This document shows positions 25,412 through 35,031 of a stretch of DNA of 64,000 nt, one piece after another. Each line of letters opens with the position of its first letter. Within the stretch, counting starts at the first letter, position 1. A model generated the notes under the pieces. That model was not told where the DNA came from. It was given only the letters and a program-made list of their open reading frames with translations, and made no database searches. The stretch comes from Coraliomargarita sinensis (GTDB taxonomy: Bacteria; Verrucomicrobiota; Verrucomicrobiia; Opitutales; Coraliomargaritaceae). The stretch spans positions 62,001 through 126,000 of the forward strand of contig NZ_QHJQ01000003.1 of assembly GCF_003185655.1 (NCBI RefSeq), written 5' to 3'. Both the position numbers and the translations under genes were made by a program.

Positions 25412-27838
25412 TTAGCGCTCCAGCCGGATACGCTCTGTCTTACCGGCCGGTAAAGTAACAGTATGCAATGTTCCATCCAGTTCAAGGGTAATGGTTTGAG
25501 TTTCGTCGGAGCGCAATGCGACTTCTGCTGATTCAGAGTCCCACTCCAGGCGCTCGATTTCGATCGCACCGCGGGCGAGTACACCTTCGATGGCCCCCTC
25601 GGGCCACTGTTCCGGCAACGCCGGCAGGAGCCGGATCTTGCCCGGCTCTGAGCCCACAAGCATCTGGATGATCAGTGCGGGCTGACCGCCGCTGATGTCC
25701 ATATTAAAAAGGTGGCGATGGTTGTGCATCGAAGCCAGATTGTTCAGCCAGAAGCGGTTGACCAGGTGGCGCAGGCAAAGGTAGGACAACTCACCGTCTC
25801 CCAGAGTGGAAACGACCTGGCCGAGTTGGACGAGCCCGAAGGACATGAAGCCACGGTCCGTGGGATCTTTCCAGTGTTCGGCGAGCTTGAACTCGACGCT
25901 CTTGCGGAAACCCTCCTTGAGTTCAGGATCCGCCTCGATCTCCTCAGGCATCATATAGTAAAGCGGATAGAGCTGCGAGGAGTGGCGGTGCTTGTCGTTG
26001 TTGCCCAACTTGGGTGTGAGCCACTCTTTGATAATGCCGTCCTCGTTCAACATGTAGGGGGGCATCTTGGCGAGCATGTCCTCCCAAACCGGAATTTTGT
26101 CCTCGTTCACACCGAGGACACGGGAGCCCTCAATTAGGTTGTTCAGCACCTCTTTAGCGACGGCCACATCCATGGTGGCGTTAAATGTCGCCTGGGATTT
26201 GCTGCCTTCCGGCCAGTTTTCCGGCGACTGCGTGGGCGAGAAGATCCACTTACCGTCAGGACCTTCGTAGAGGTAGTCCTGGAAGAAGAGTGCCACCTTT
26301 TCCATGTACGGGATAGCGTGCTCGGCGAGAAATGCCTCGTCACCGGTGTATAGGTAGTAGTCGTAGAAAAAGTGCGCGGCCTTACCGGCACCCGCGACCC
26401 ACATACCACCGGCAAAGTTCGGATTCATGGCGTTATTGTAGCCATGCGTACTGGTACGGGACGGGAGGACGATACCACGCGCTCCGAAGAAGTGCTTGGC
26501 ATTCAGCTCCATATCGGGGATCAACGACTCGATGTAGCTGGTATAGGCCGGCGTCAGCTCCGGCATGTTCCCCGGAAGATTGGCTGCGATCGCCGAAGGT
26601 ACGTTCCCGTTATGGGTGTAGTCGCTGGCCCAGTTCGGCACGTAGGTGCCGCCCCAAATGCCTTGCAGGTTGGGGGGTAGTTTGCCAGTGGAGCAGAGAA
26701 TGTTGTAACGACCGGCATCAAATTGTTTTTCAATCAAAGCTTTATTGATGTCTTCCCAGGTGGAAATTTCGAGGAGTTCCTCGGTCGTTTTGAGGTGATC
26801 CTCTGCGCTGCCGCCGATATCGAGCTTCACCCGATTAAAAATCTCACCGTGGATTTTTGCGTGGCGCTTGAGGAGTTTGTCGTAGTCGGTCGGAACGCTG
26901 GTAAGTTTCTCTGCCAGCTGATCAAACTCAGAGACGCCCTTTTCGCGGGGCAGGCGGATGTCGGCGAGAATCAGGATCTCGTCCGCACCTTCAACCGTGA
27001 GCGAGCCGTCGGCGTTGGGGCTGGTTTCCCCACCCTTGGCAACCACACGGGCATGACCATTCAGCGACTGGATACTGCCTTCGTAGGCTTTGAGGAAACG
27101 AGCGCTGAAAGAAAGTGAATCCTTCGTGGCCGCACTTTTGAGATCGCCGAAATGTTCTTTGAAAGACTCGTCCGAACGCTTTGCGATGTCAGTGTCCTTG
27201 TTAAACTCGTCCGTGCGCTCACGAGGTTCCAGCTTGAGGTCAAGACTGAGCGCACCGGGTTTGTCGCCGGTAATGCGGATCACCGCGACACCATCCTCGC
27301 GCGAGGCAAAAACCTGGCGGCGGAAGGTGCCGGCGTCATCAGTCCACTGCACCGTTGCCTCGGCGGTGGTAAAATCGACGGTGCGGGAATAATCACGCAC
27401 CTCACCCTGCGCTTCGCGCTTAATCGTCAGGTCAAAAGCGGGCACATAAAAGTCGGGATACATGAAGCCTTCCTGACCGGTATTCTCAAACTGAAGCCTT
27501 TCGGCCTCCTTGTATTTCCCTTGCGCGATGAGTTCGCGAATTTTGGGCAGGTCAGCGGACTGATCGACGGGGACAGTCGGCTCCCCCATCGGCATGAACA
27601 GTTCCTCGTGGGTGAAAATAATGCGCTCCATGTTCGGGCGGCTGTAGGCGTTCAGGCCGAGCGTACCATTACCGGTAATAAGACCTTCCTCCCAGTTCTC
27701 TGCGGGTTGTGAGCTGATGAACCCACGTTCCGGAACGGGCAACTTCCCGTTTGTACCAACCGAGGTCATGTTTGAAGTGCAGGAAATGGATGATATCAGT
27801 GCGCTTAGCACTACCGACGGGACTATTAATTTACGCAT
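25412..27838 (-). CDS. Lipoprotein GH95 family glycosidase (alpha-L-fucosidase-like)
   Basis: An 808-residue GH95 enzyme. The ATG at 27838 gives MRKLIVPSVVLSALISSIS-Cys, a type II signal with lipobox ISSISC, so it is anchored in the outer or inner membrane facing the periplasm or exterior. Characteristic GH95 blocks include the N-terminal NTG-like LITGNGTLGLNAYS and the central LQGIWGGTYVPNWASDYTHN region that helps form the barrel active site. The family contains alpha-1,2-L-fucosidases and alpha-L-galactosidases. Fucose-containing marine polysaccharides are plausible substrates. It is divergent from a GH78 gene, and a longer in-frame extension to 27952 is rejected because it lacks signal features. 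Confidence 0.9.
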   Translation of the reverse strand: MRKLIVPSVVLSALISSISCTSNMTSVGTNGKLPVPERGFISSQPAENWEEGLITGNGTLGLNAYSRPNMERIIFTHEELFMPMGEPTVPVDQSADLPKIRELIAQGKYKEAERLQFENTGQEGFMYPDFYVPAFDLTIKREAQGEVRDYSRTVDFTTAEATVQWTDDAGTFRRQVFASREDGVAVIRITGDKPGALSLDLKLEPRERTDEFNKDTDIAKRSDESFKEHFGDLKSAATKDSLSFSARFLKAYEGSIQSLNGHARVVAKGGETSPNADGSLTVEGADEILILADIRLPREKGVSEFDQLAEKLTSVPTDYDKLLKRHAKIHGEIFNRVKLDIGGSAEDHLKTTEELLEISTWEDINKALIEKQFDAGRYNILCSTGKLPPNLQGIWGGTYVPNWASDYTHNGNVPSAIAANLPGNMPELTPAYTSYIESLIPDMELNAKHFFGARGIVLPSRTSTHGYNNAMNPNFAGGMWVAGAGKAAHFFYDYYLYTGDEAFLAEHAIPYMEKVALFFQDYLYEGPDGKWIFSPTQSPENWPEGSKSQATFNATMDVAVAKEVLNNLIEGSRVLGVNEDKIPVWEDMLAKMPPYMLNEDGIIKEWLTPKLGNNDKHRHSSQLYPLYYMMPEEIEADPELKEGFRKSVEFKLAEHWKDPTDRGFMSFGLVQLGQVVSTLGDGELSYLCLRHLVNRFWLNNLASMHNHRHLFNMDISGGQPALIIQMLVGSEPGKIRLLPALPEQWPEGAIEGVLARGAIEIERLEWDSESAEVALRSDETQTITLELDGTLHTVTLPAGKTERIRLER

Positions 27839-27947
27839 AGGCGCGCAGTAAATGTCCTCGCTTAACATGCGCAAGCGAAGAAGGCCACTATTTCTCCGAA
27901 AATGTATTTGAGCGGCTCGGAGCAATGCTGGATAGTCAACGTTTTGC

Positions 27948-27962
27948 CGCATGAATTATGCG
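27948..27962. promoter_or_regulatory. Operator-like dyad between GH95 and GH78
   Basis: CGCAT and ATGCG arms flank a central GAATT in the 161-base divergent intergenic region. It lies 38 bases from the GH78 start and 110 from the GH95 start. It would allow one regulator to control both divergent glycosidases. Confidence 0.3.
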
Positions 27963-27999
27963 CACAGAAACCAACTGAATCTACAAATTAGAAATCACG

Positions 28000-30801
28000 A
28001 TGCCGTCGATCCTAAGATCCAACCAGCGCACAGCGATCTGTGCTCTTCTTGTCTTTTCTCTCAACCTGTCTGCCGCGCTTCTGCCGGTTGACCTACAATG
28101 CGAGGGACACAGCGATCCGCTGGCCGCGCCATCCGAACCTCGCTTGAGTTGGCGCTTGAGCGCGACAGAGGGTGAACGCGGACAAATTCAGACCGCGTGG
28201 CAAATTCTGGTAGCGAGTCGGCCCGAACTGCTCGAGGTCGAGAAAGCGGACCTGTGGGATTCCGGAAAAACAAAGACGGACCGTTCCCCCCAGGTAAACT
28301 ATGCCGGGAAGCCTCTGGAGGCAGGCCAGCGATGCTACTGGAAAGTCCGCACCTGGAATGCCAACGGGCAAGTCTCGAATTGGAGCGAAACCGCGCGGTG
28401 GGAAGTCGCGCTGGTCAATCCCTCAGACTGGCAAGGCGCGGTGTGGATTGATGACGGCAAAGACAATCCCACCAAGGATGAAGATTTCTATAAAACGGAT
28501 CCGGCCCCCCTGATGCGCGAGACCTTTGAGCTCGCCAAACCAATTGTCCGTGCCCGCCTCCACGTTGCCGGACTGGGCCTTTGCTACCCCAGCCTGAACG
28601 GCGAGCGCCTGGTCGACCAGGTTTTCGACCCTCAATGGACCAATTTTGACGAGCGCATCCTTTACCGTACCCACGACGTCACCGCGCTGCTTCAAGAAGG
28701 CGCCAACTCCCTCGGACTGGCTCTGGGCAATGGTTGGTACAATCCCCTGCCCATGCGTATGTGGGGTCGCCGCAACCTACGGGAAGCACTACCGGTCGGT
28801 CGGCCGCGCGCAATCGCCTGCCTGATTGTCGAACACAGCGACGGCAGTAAGACCACCATCACCACAGGTCCCGACTGGACCACCAAGGAAGGCCCTACCC
28901 TCAAAAACAGCATTTATCTCGGAGAAGTCCACGATGCCCGCATGGCCATAGCCGACTGGGATACCCCGGACTACGATGCGTCCGCCTGGAAACCCGTCCG
29001 GGTCCGCGATGATTACCCGCTTGAGCCACTGCAACCTTTGATCGCTCCCCCGGTTCGCCTGAGCGAACCGTTTACCTCTGAACGGGTCAGTTCTCCAAGC
29101 GAAGGCGTTTACATCGTCGATTTTGGGCGTAATTTCACCGGCCTGCCGGATATGCATTTTGATGTGCCCGCAGGCACGGAGATCACCCTCCGCTTCGGCG
29201 AATTGCTCCATAAGGACGGCACACTCAATCCCATGAGCAGTGTCTGCGGCCAAATCAAGCGCAACGTGGAACTGGAAGACGGCACCGTGCAGTCGATCGG
29301 CGGGCCCGGCGCACCCGAGATTGCCTGGCAGCAGGACATCTATATCGCCAAAGGCGGTGGCGAGCGCTACCGCCCCGACTTCACCTTTCACGGGTTCCGC
29401 TACATGGAAATCACCGGCCTACCCTACGAGCCGAAGCCGGAAGATTTTATGGGCTTGTACATGCGCAGCGACCTAGAGACCAAAGGCCAATTCGCATCCT
29501 CAAACGAATTGCTGAACGAAATTCAGAAAGTCACGCTGAACAGCTTTATCACCAATGTGGTCACGGTACAGTCGGACTGCCCGCACCGCGAGCGCTTCGC
29601 CTACGGTGGCGACATCGTCGCCACCAGCGAAGCATTCCTCATGAATTACGACATGGCAGGCTTCTATGCCAAGACTGTGCGCGACTGGACGGATGCCGCA
29701 CTCCCCGATGGTCGACTGACCGATACAGCACCTTTCGTTGGCGTGGATTACTGCGGTGTGGGTTGGGCCATGGTGCACCCGCTATTACTCGAACAACTCC
29801 ACCAGCACTACGGAGCCCGGCTGTTGATTGAGGAAAACCTTCCCGCCGCCATCCGCTGGCTCGATGCCGAAGCCGACCGTCGGAAGAACGACCTGGTCGT
29901 GACCGGACTGGGCGACCACGAAGCCATCGGCCCGCGCGCGGCTGGCCCCGAACTGACCACTCCTAAGTTTGTACATTCCGCACGCCGCATCGCGCGTTTG
30001 GCCGAAGTCGTCGGCTGGAGTGAAGCGGCCAAACGGGCGACCCGCTATGCGGAGGAGTCTTCAACCGCATGGGAAGCAAGCTATCTTGACCGCAATACCG
30101 GTCGAGTCGGCACAGGCACCCAATCCGCCCAGACCTTTGCCCTTGGATTTGCGGATACCACCGAACGCACCCAGGAGCAGATTTTCGAATATTTGCTCCG
30201 TGATCTGACGGCACCGGAAGACGCCCCCCGCCTCACTACCGGCATCTACGGCACACGTATTCTCCTGGAGCAACTCTCGAAGCGCGGCCGCAGCGATCTG
30301 GCCTATGATCTGGCCGCCAGAGAGTCCTACCCTTCCTGGGGACATATGCTGAACAACGGAGCCACCACACTATGGGAAAACTGGGAAGGCAGTGAGGGTA
30401 ATTTCTCCAACAACCACCCGATGTTCGGCTCCGTTTCGGCCTGGTTCTTCCGTTGGCTGGGCGGCATTCAGGCCGCAGAAGATGCCGTGGGCTTTGATCG
30501 CATTTACATTCGTCCGCAGGTCGTGCCGGAACTGGAATGGGTTAACAGCTCCCACGAGTCGATCCGGGGACTCATCGTATCCAACTGGACAGCCAATTCG
30601 AAAGGTTCCGAACACGAGATCGTCATTCCGCAGAATACAATTGCCATCATTGAGCTTCCAGCAGCTCCGGATGCTCAGGTCACTGAAAGCGGCCTGCCGA
30701 TCCATCAAGCCGAAGGGCTTAAAGTCTTACCCAGAGAATCGTTGAACACCCTCCGCATCAAAGCTTTGAGCGGACATTATCAATTCAAGGTAACTGAATA
30801 A
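28000..30801 (+). CDS. Secreted GH78 family glycosidase (alpha-L-rhamnosidase-like)
   Basis: A 933-residue GH78 enzyme with a Sec signal peptide at about residues 1-25 (ICALLVFSLNLSAA). N-terminal beta-sandwich modules include a fibronectin-like stretch with RLSWRLSA and a rhamnosidase N domain. They precede the alpha/alpha barrel. The catalytic-acid region reads QSDCPHRERFAYGGD, the family hallmark, and the aglycone motif DTAPFVG follows. GH78 releases terminal L-rhamnose by inversion. Rhamnose-rich algal glycans such as ulvan are likely substrates, fitting the adjacent GH95 and nearby sulfatase (inference). The start is the ATG at 28000. The enzyme is extracellular or periplasmic. Confidence 0.92.
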   Translation: MPSILRSNQRTAICALLVFSLNLSAALLPVDLQCEGHSDPLAAPSEPRLSWRLSATEGERGQIQTAWQILVASRPELLEVEKADLWDSGKTKTDRSPQVNYAGKPLEAGQRCYWKVRTWNANGQVSNWSETARWEVALVNPSDWQGAVWIDDGKDNPTKDEDFYKTDPAPLMRETFELAKPIVRARLHVAGLGLCYPSLNGERLVDQVFDPQWTNFDERILYRTHDVTALLQEGANSLGLALGNGWYNPLPMRMWGRRNLREALPVGRPRAIACLIVEHSDGSKTTITTGPDWTTKEGPTLKNSIYLGEVHDARMAIADWDTPDYDASAWKPVRVRDDYPLEPLQPLIAPPVRLSEPFTSERVSSPSEGVYIVDFGRNFTGLPDMHFDVPAGTEITLRFGELLHKDGTLNPMSSVCGQIKRNVELEDGTVQSIGGPGAPEIAWQQDIYIAKGGGERYRPDFTFHGFRYMEITGLPYEPKPEDFMGLYMRSDLETKGQFASSNELLNEIQKVTLNSFITNVVTVQSDCPHRERFAYGGDIVATSEAFLMNYDMAGFYAKTVRDWTDAALPDGRLTDTAPFVGVDYCGVGWAMVHPLLLEQLHQHYGARLLIEENLPAAIRWLDAEADRRKNDLVVTGLGDHEAIGPRAAGPELTTPKFVHSARRIARLAEVVGWSEAAKRATRYAEESSTAWEASYLDRNTGRVGTGTQSAQTFALGFADTTERTQEQIFEYLLRDLTAPEDAPRLTTGIYGTRILLEQLSKRGRSDLAYDLAARESYPSWGHMLNNGATTLWENWEGSEGNFSNNHPMFGSVSAWFFRWLGGIQAAEDAVGFDRIYIRPQVVPELEWVNSSHESIRGLIVSNWTANSKGSEHEIVIPQNTIAIIELPAAPDAQVTESGLPIHQAEGLKVLPRESLNTLRIKALSGHYQFKVTE

Positions 30802-30813
30802 AAGCTGGACGCC

Positions 30814-31293
30814 TTATTCCTGCCCCGCCGTAAGAACAACGCTGGCGTGGATACCCAAACCGCGGCCGCAATCAGTCAAACCTTCTCCGGTCGTGGCGGT
30901 GATACAGACATCGTCTGTCGCCACGGCCAGTAATCCGGCAATGGATTCCCGCAGAGCGGGCACCTTGGGGTCGATTTTGGGACGGAGGCATTCCAGCACG
31001 ATAGAGACATGGCTGATTTGCCAGTCTCCGAGATCGGCCAGTGCCACTTTGAGATACGCCTTGCTGTCGGTTATGCCCTCTCGGCACATCCCGTCCGCTA
31101 CTTTGCCGATAACGGTCTTTCCAGTTACCCCGCTAATGGCATCGGTCAGGGCATGAAGGATCACGTCGGCATCGCTATTGCCATCGAGTGCCGGCGCGTC
31201 ATCAAAAACCAGACCGCCCAGAACCAGGGGCTTATCCGACTCGCCCTCAACAAAGCGGTGGCTGTCCAGTCCCAGTCCTGTTTTGAATTTCAT
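30814..31293 (-). CDS. ispF: 2-C-methyl-D-erythritol 2,4-cyclodiphosphate synthase
   Basis: A 159-residue IspF, the fifth step of the MEP isoprenoid pathway. The divalent metal site is built from Asp10 and His12 (GLGLDSHRF) and His47 (VILHALTDA). The C-terminal ATTGEGLTDCGRGLGIHA is the cytidine-binding block. Length and motif order are standard, and it is a homotrimer in the cytoplasm. It lies convergent with the GH78 gene (13 bases between them) and ahead of a perfect 25-bp inverted repeat located between it and ndk. Confidence 0.96.
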   Translation of the reverse strand: MKFKTGLGLDSHRFVEGESDKPLVLGGLVFDDAPALDGNSDADVILHALTDAISGVTGKTVIGKVADGMCREGITDSKAYLKVALADLGDWQISHVSIVLECLRPKIDPKVPALRESIAGLLAVATDDVCITATTGEGLTDCGRGLGIHASVVLTAGQE

Positions 31294-31305
31294 AATACCT
31301 CTTTA

Positions 31306-31368
31306 GTGGAAGCGACACTCATGTCGCTTTTACCGCAGCCTTGAAAGCGACATGAGTGTCGCTTCCAC
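31306..31368. repeat. Perfect 25-bp inverted repeat (REP-like doublet)
   Basis: The arms at 31306-31330 and 31344-31368 are exact reverse complements around a 13-base loop. Each arm is itself palindromic: AAGCGACA-CTCA-TGTCGCTT. This hairpin-within-hairpin layout is that of a REP doublet mobilised by RAYT transposases. It sits between the ispF start side and the ndk stop. Confidence 0.75.
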
Positions 31369-31372
31369 AATT

Positions 31373-31777
31373 TTACAGCTCCGGGAAAAAGCGCTTCTTT
31401 TCGGCGGCCGCGGTCTCGGGGCCATCCGAAGCGTGAACCACGTTCTTCATCATATCCGTGCCGAGGTCGCCGCGGATTGTGCCGGGAGCCGCTTCTTTGG
31501 AGTTCGTCGGCCCAAGCAAATCACGCACCTTGGCGATGACGTTCTCGCCCCGCAGGATCATAGGCATAACCGGACGGCTGCTCATAAACTCCTCGATTTC
31601 CGGGAAGAAAGGCTTGTCCGCCACGTGCGCGTAGTGCTCGCGCAGAATGGGCCCATCCAACTGCATGATTTTAGAGGCGACGATTTCAAAGCCTGCCTTT
31701 TCAAAACGTGAAATAACTTCACCGGCGACACGTTTTTCCATGCAGTCCGGTTTTAGAATGATAAGTGTTTCTTCCAT
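31373..31777 (-). CDS. ndk: Nucleoside diphosphate kinase
   Basis: A 134-residue Ndk. The active-site phospho-histidine is His115 in NVVHASDG, and the N-terminal ETLIILKPD and the GDLGTD loop are canonical. It equilibrates NDP and NTP pools by a ping-pong mechanism. The length is slightly shorter than the typical 140-150 residues, and all catalytic motifs are intact. Cytoplasmic. It is separated from ispF by the 25-bp inverted repeat, so they are not a simple operon. Confidence 0.96.
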   Translation of the reverse strand: MEETLIILKPDCMEKRVAGEVISRFEKAGFEIVASKIMQLDGPILREHYAHVADKPFFPEIEEFMSSRPVMPMILRGENVIAKVRDLLGPTNSKEAAPGTIRGDLGTDMMKNVVHASDGPETAAAEKKRFFPEL

Positions 31778-31943
31778 AAGAGTCTAATAAAGGGGGACTT
31801 GAATGGCGGAGTCGTTTCGGGATGACAAGCCCTTTTCATGGGGATTTGGCCCGCAACTCATACGATGATCAAAGGAATCCGTGCTAGTCTTTTTCCTTAA
31901 CCGTAGAGGCTCCGCATGAGGAGCCAAGTGGGCAGGCGAGGGC

Positions 31944-32465
31944 CTACAGCGCGAAGTGCAGCAACAGGTGCAACACCACACAGGAGGCAATACCTGCAGC
32001 CAGATCGTCGGCCACACAACCGAGCCCGCCGGGCAGATTCTGCAGCCGGCTGATTCCGAAAGGTTTGAGTACGTCAAAAAAGCGGAAGAGAGCAAAGCCT
32101 GCCAGGAGGACTGGCCAGCCACCGTGTTGGGCCACCAGCCCGTCATAGCCCCCCATCCCGAAAAAGACCAGCGGCACGGCGACAAATTCATCGAGCACGA
32201 TCATGCCCGGGTCGCGCATCTGCAAGCGCTTCTCCGCAGCATCGCAAAACGCCACGGCCAGGTATGCCAACATCAGGGCGAGGAGTATAAAACCAAGAAA
32301 GGAACTGTGGTGAAAGAGCACCGCGTAAAGTCCCATGCCAGCCACACTGCCCCAGGTTCCGGGGGCTTTTTTCACGCGACCGATCGGGCCCAGAGTGGCT
32401 AGGTTCACCACCAGTGGCGTGGACAACATTCGCGTCCAGATCAAGTAGCGGTCAAGGTGCCTCAC
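31944..32465 (-). CDS. pgpA: Phosphatidylglycerophosphatase A
   Basis: A 173-residue integral-membrane phosphatase. The PgpA signature blocks are [19 protein letters not shown] and the C-terminal [21 protein letters not shown]. It removes the phosphate from phosphatidylglycerophosphate to give phosphatidylglycerol, completing the pathway begun by the adjacent PgsA. Its ATG overlaps the pgsA stop by four bases (ATGA), so translation is coupled. Four hydrophobic helices are visible. The 160 bases between it and the ndk start region have no gene. Confidence 0.94.
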   Translation of the reverse strand: MRHLDRYLIWTRMLSTPLVVNLATLGPIGRVKKAPGTWGSVAGMGLYAVLFHHSSFLGFILLALMLAYLAVAFCDAAEKRLQMRDPGMIVLDEFVAVPLVFFGMGGYDGLVAQHGGWPVLLAGFALFRFFDVLKPFGISRLQNLPGGLGCVADDLAAGIASCVVLHLLLHFAL

Positions 32466-33052
32466 TTCTCATTCTCTCCGGTAAAGATGGACCAGTATTT
32501 TACCATGTATTGCGTGCCGGAAGAAACCGTTAACAGCGTCGCGATGATAAAGAAGACCAATCCGCCCCAGTGCAGCGCATCGCCCACCCAGGCAACAATC
32601 AGCCCCTCAAAATCGACATGGATCGCCTCAGCAAGGAGAAGCAAGATGGCCGCCACAATCTGCGAGACCGTCTTGTGCTTGCCCGATTTCTCCGCGGCCA
32701 GGACCACCCCAGAACTGGCGGCGACCAGACGAAGGCCCGTGATCAAAAATTCGCGTGTTAGGATAAGTAAGAGCAAGGGCAGCGTCCAGTCGGGCAGAAC
32801 CCCGGCAGCCAAGAGGGAAATGAAGAGCCCCACCATGAAAACTTTATCCGTAAGCGCATCCATCAGCTTGCCGAAATTCGAAACGATCCCCTGCTTGCGC
32901 GCGACGTACCCGTCGGCCCAGTCCGTCAATGCTCCGAGAATGAAGAGGACGAAAGCCAGACTACACGCACCGGTAAACGGCAGGTAGAGCAAACCGACGA
33001 TACCGAAAAGGATCGGGATGCGCGATAGTGTGAGCAGGTTTGGTAAATTCAC
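32462..33052 (-). CDS. pgsA: CDP-diacylglycerol-glycerol-3-phosphate 3-phosphatidyltransferase
   Basis: A 196-residue CDP-alcohol phosphotransferase with six membrane helices. The motif [12 protein letters not shown]...DALTD fits the family pattern DxxDGxxAR...G...D...D, with all four acidic residues intact. It makes phosphatidylglycerophosphate from CDP-DAG and glycerol-3-phosphate. It heads a two-gene phosphatidylglycerol synthesis unit with pgpA and is divergent from coaD. A weak ATTGT-centred palindrome lies between the divergent starts at 33070-33084. Confidence 0.95.
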   Translation of the reverse strand: MNLPNLLTLSRIPILFGIVGLLYLPFTGACSLAFVLFILGALTDWADGYVARKQGIVSNFGKLMDALTDKVFMVGLFISLLAAGVLPDWTLPLLLLILTREFLITGLRLVAASSGVVLAAEKSGKHKTVSQIVAAILLLLAEAIHVDFEGLIVAWVGDALHWGGLVFFIIATLLTVSSGTQYMVKYWSIFTGENEK

Positions 33053-33069
33053 GTTAAGTAGCTTGTTGA

Positions 33070-33084
33070 AGCATATTGTATGCT
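33070..33084. promoter_or_regulatory. Small palindrome in the pgsA/coaD divergent region
   Basis: AGCATA-TTG-TATGCT forms 6-base arms around a 3-base centre, located 18 bases upstream of the pgsA start and 80 upstream of coaD. It may be a promoter-linked operator, but no regulator is identifiable. Confidence 0.25.
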
Positions 33085-33163
33085 GCTAGCCAAAAATAGC
33101 ACGTAAATCGTATTTGGATTAAAGTTGGACATCCAGCCGTTGATGATCTCAATCCCCAACACT

Positions 33164-33649
33164 ATGAAAATCGGAATTTATCCGGGTTCCTTTGATCCCG
33201 TAACCAACGGTCACCTCGATGTGATCAACCGTGCGCGCAGCATTTTCGACAAGGTCGTGGTGGCGGTGGCCCGCAACGCCGCCAAGGAACCCATGTTTTC
33301 ATCGGAAGAGCGTGTCCGCTTGATTGAGGAGAATTTGGTCAACCGGCCGAATATTTCCGTGATCGCCTTCGACGGATTGATCGTGGACCTGGCCCGCGAA
33401 CTCAATGCTGTCGCTCTCATCCGCGGACTGCGTGCGGTCTCGGACTTCGAGCACGAATTTCAGATGGCGCAAATGAACCGTCACCTCGACGAAAAGATTG
33501 AAACCATCTTCCTGGTGCCGAACGAGCGCTACTTCTTCACCAGTTCCAATCTGGTCAAACAGGTCTTCAAATTCACGGACCGCGAGAAGCATTTGATTCC
33601 GGAAAACGTCCACGCTGCCCTCTCGGAAAAACTCGGGCACCGCGATTAG
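33164..33649 (+). CDS. coaD: Pantetheine-phosphate adenylyltransferase
   Basis: A 161-residue CoaD that adenylylates 4'-phosphopantetheine in coenzyme A synthesis. The nucleotide-binding motif is [10 protein letters not shown] at residues 8-17. The segment [11 protein letters not shown] near residue 124 replaces the common HISSSLVRE and retains a Ser-Ser-x-x-Val pattern, so it is divergent but probably functional. The ATG at 33164 was preferred over an in-frame ATG at 33125 because the canonical start [12 protein letters not shown] begins there. It is a hexamer in the cytoplasm. The next gene starts directly after its stop. Confidence 0.95.
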   Translation: MKIGIYPGSFDPVTNGHLDVINRARSIFDKVVVAVARNAAKEPMFSSEERVRLIEENLVNRPNISVIAFDGLIVDLARELNAVALIRGLRAVSDFEHEFQMAQMNRHLDEKIETIFLVPNERYFFTSSNLVKQVFKFTDREKHLIPENVHAALSEKLGHRD

Positions 33650-35005
33650 ATGATGTCCGAGAACAACCCATCGACGCCGAAACAAGGCCGGCGCACGCTC
33701 GGAATTGTCTTCCTGACACTCTTTCTCGATCTCGTCGGCTTTTCCATTATTTTCCCCCTCTTTCCGGCGATGCTGGACTACTATCTGCCGAACGGAGCGG
33801 GCGACAGCAGTCTGCTCGGGCAAATGGTGGCGCCACTGGCCAACTGGGCCGAACGCAGCGGAGCTGAAGATCCGCGACTCATGACGGCCGTGCTCTTCGG
33901 CGGCGTGCTGGGCTCGCTCTACTCCATACTCCAGTTTCTTTGCGCCCCGCTATGGGGCGCCTGGTCCGACCGGGTCGGCCGCCGCAAGGTCCTTCTGATC
34001 ACGATTAGCGGGCTCGCCTTCAGCTACCTGCTCTGGTGCTTTGCCGCTTCCTTCTGGGTGCTGATTCTTGCACGAGTCATCGGGGGCGCGATGGGCGGCA
34101 ACCTTTCGGTGGCCACGGCGGCCGTAGCTGACAGCACGACCCGCGAGAAACGCTCAAGCGGTCTCGCGATTATCGGTATCGCTTTCGGCCTCGGCTTCAT
34201 CACCGGGCCGGGCATCGGGGGGCTCGCAGCCAAGATCGACCTGACGGCGCTTCAGCCAGCCCTGGAAGCCTATGGTATCAATCCTTTTTCCGTGCCGGCG
34301 CTGGTCAGCCTGCTGCTGGCTTTAATCAACCTCGGCTGGGTCTGGTCTCGTTTCGAGGAAACGCTTCCGGAGCGATCCGAAGACGCGCCTCCCCCCGAAG
34401 CCCGCGGTCTCGCCGCATTTCATATTTTTACCACCGGCGGACCGGAAACGCGGCGCACCAACCTGCTCTACCTCATCTTCATGCTGGCTTTCAGCGGGAT
34501 GGAATTCACCCTCACCTTCCTCGCGGTGGAACGCTTTGCCTTTTCTCCAGCCCAGAACGGTGGCATGTTCGTTTTCATCGGCTTCATTCTTATTCTGGTG
34601 CAGGGTGGGATCGTCCGGCGACTGGCCAGTCCGGTGGGCGAAAAACGACTGGCGCTGGCCGGGCTCTGTTTTGGCGTCGCCGCATTTGTCGCCCTGGCCT
34701 TCGCCGCCAAACTGGGGCTTTTCTTCCTCGCACTGGCCGCGCTGGCGTTTGCCATTGGACTGGTGTCACCGACCCTAAGTGCCTTGGTTTCACTCTACAC
34801 CAGCGAGGCCGAACAAGGCGCCGCGCTGGGTGTCTTTCGTTCAGCCGGCTCACTGGCCCGGGCGATCGGCCCTCTGGTGGCCGCTTTCATCTATTTCGCC
34901 TACGGTTCAAAATCGGCCTACCTCCTCGGCGCCGTGGTTGTACTGATTCCCATTATCATGGCCTTGAAACTGCCACAGCCGCGAAAGTCGGTCGAAAAGC
35001 ACTGA
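33650..35005 (+). CDS. MFS transporter (TetA-like drug-efflux type)
   Basis: A 451-residue major facilitator with about 12 transmembrane helices. After helix 2 the signature loop reads [14 protein letters not shown] (conserved motif A), followed by a second motif region near [14 protein letters not shown]. These place it in the TCR/Tet or general drug:H+ antiporter group. A large cytoplasmic/periplasmic insertion between helices 1 and 2 (about residues 45-70) is present. The substrate cannot be told. ATGATG at 33650 begins directly after the coaD stop, so the two are on one transcript, though functionally unrelated. Confidence 0.9.
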   Translation: MMSENNPSTPKQGRRTLGIVFLTLFLDLVGFSIIFPLFPAMLDYYLPNGAGDSSLLGQMVAPLANWAERSGAEDPRLMTAVLFGGVLGSLYSILQFLCAPLWGAWSDRVGRRKVLLITISGLAFSYLLWCFAASFWVLILARVIGGAMGGNLSVATAAVADSTTREKRSSGLAIIGIAFGLGFITGPGIGGLAAKIDLTALQPALEAYGINPFSVPALVSLLLALINLGWVWSRFEETLPERSEDAPPPEARGLAAFHIFTTGGPETRRTNLLYLIFMLAFSGMEFTLTFLAVERFAFSPAQNGGMFVFIGFILILVQGGIVRRLASPVGEKRLALAGLCFGVAAFVALAFAAKLGLFFLALAALAFAIGLVSPTLSALVSLYTSEAEQGAALGVFRSAGSLARAIGPLVAAFIYFAYGSKSAYLLGAVVVLIPIIMALKLPQPRKSVEKH

Positions 35006-35031
35006 AACCAGCCTGCCCTCAGGCCAGTGTT

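Noticed and set aside
31784..32191. A 135-codon minus-strand frame between ndk and pgpA
   Set aside because: Most of it overlaps pgpA in another frame, and the non-overlapping tail shows no conserved features.
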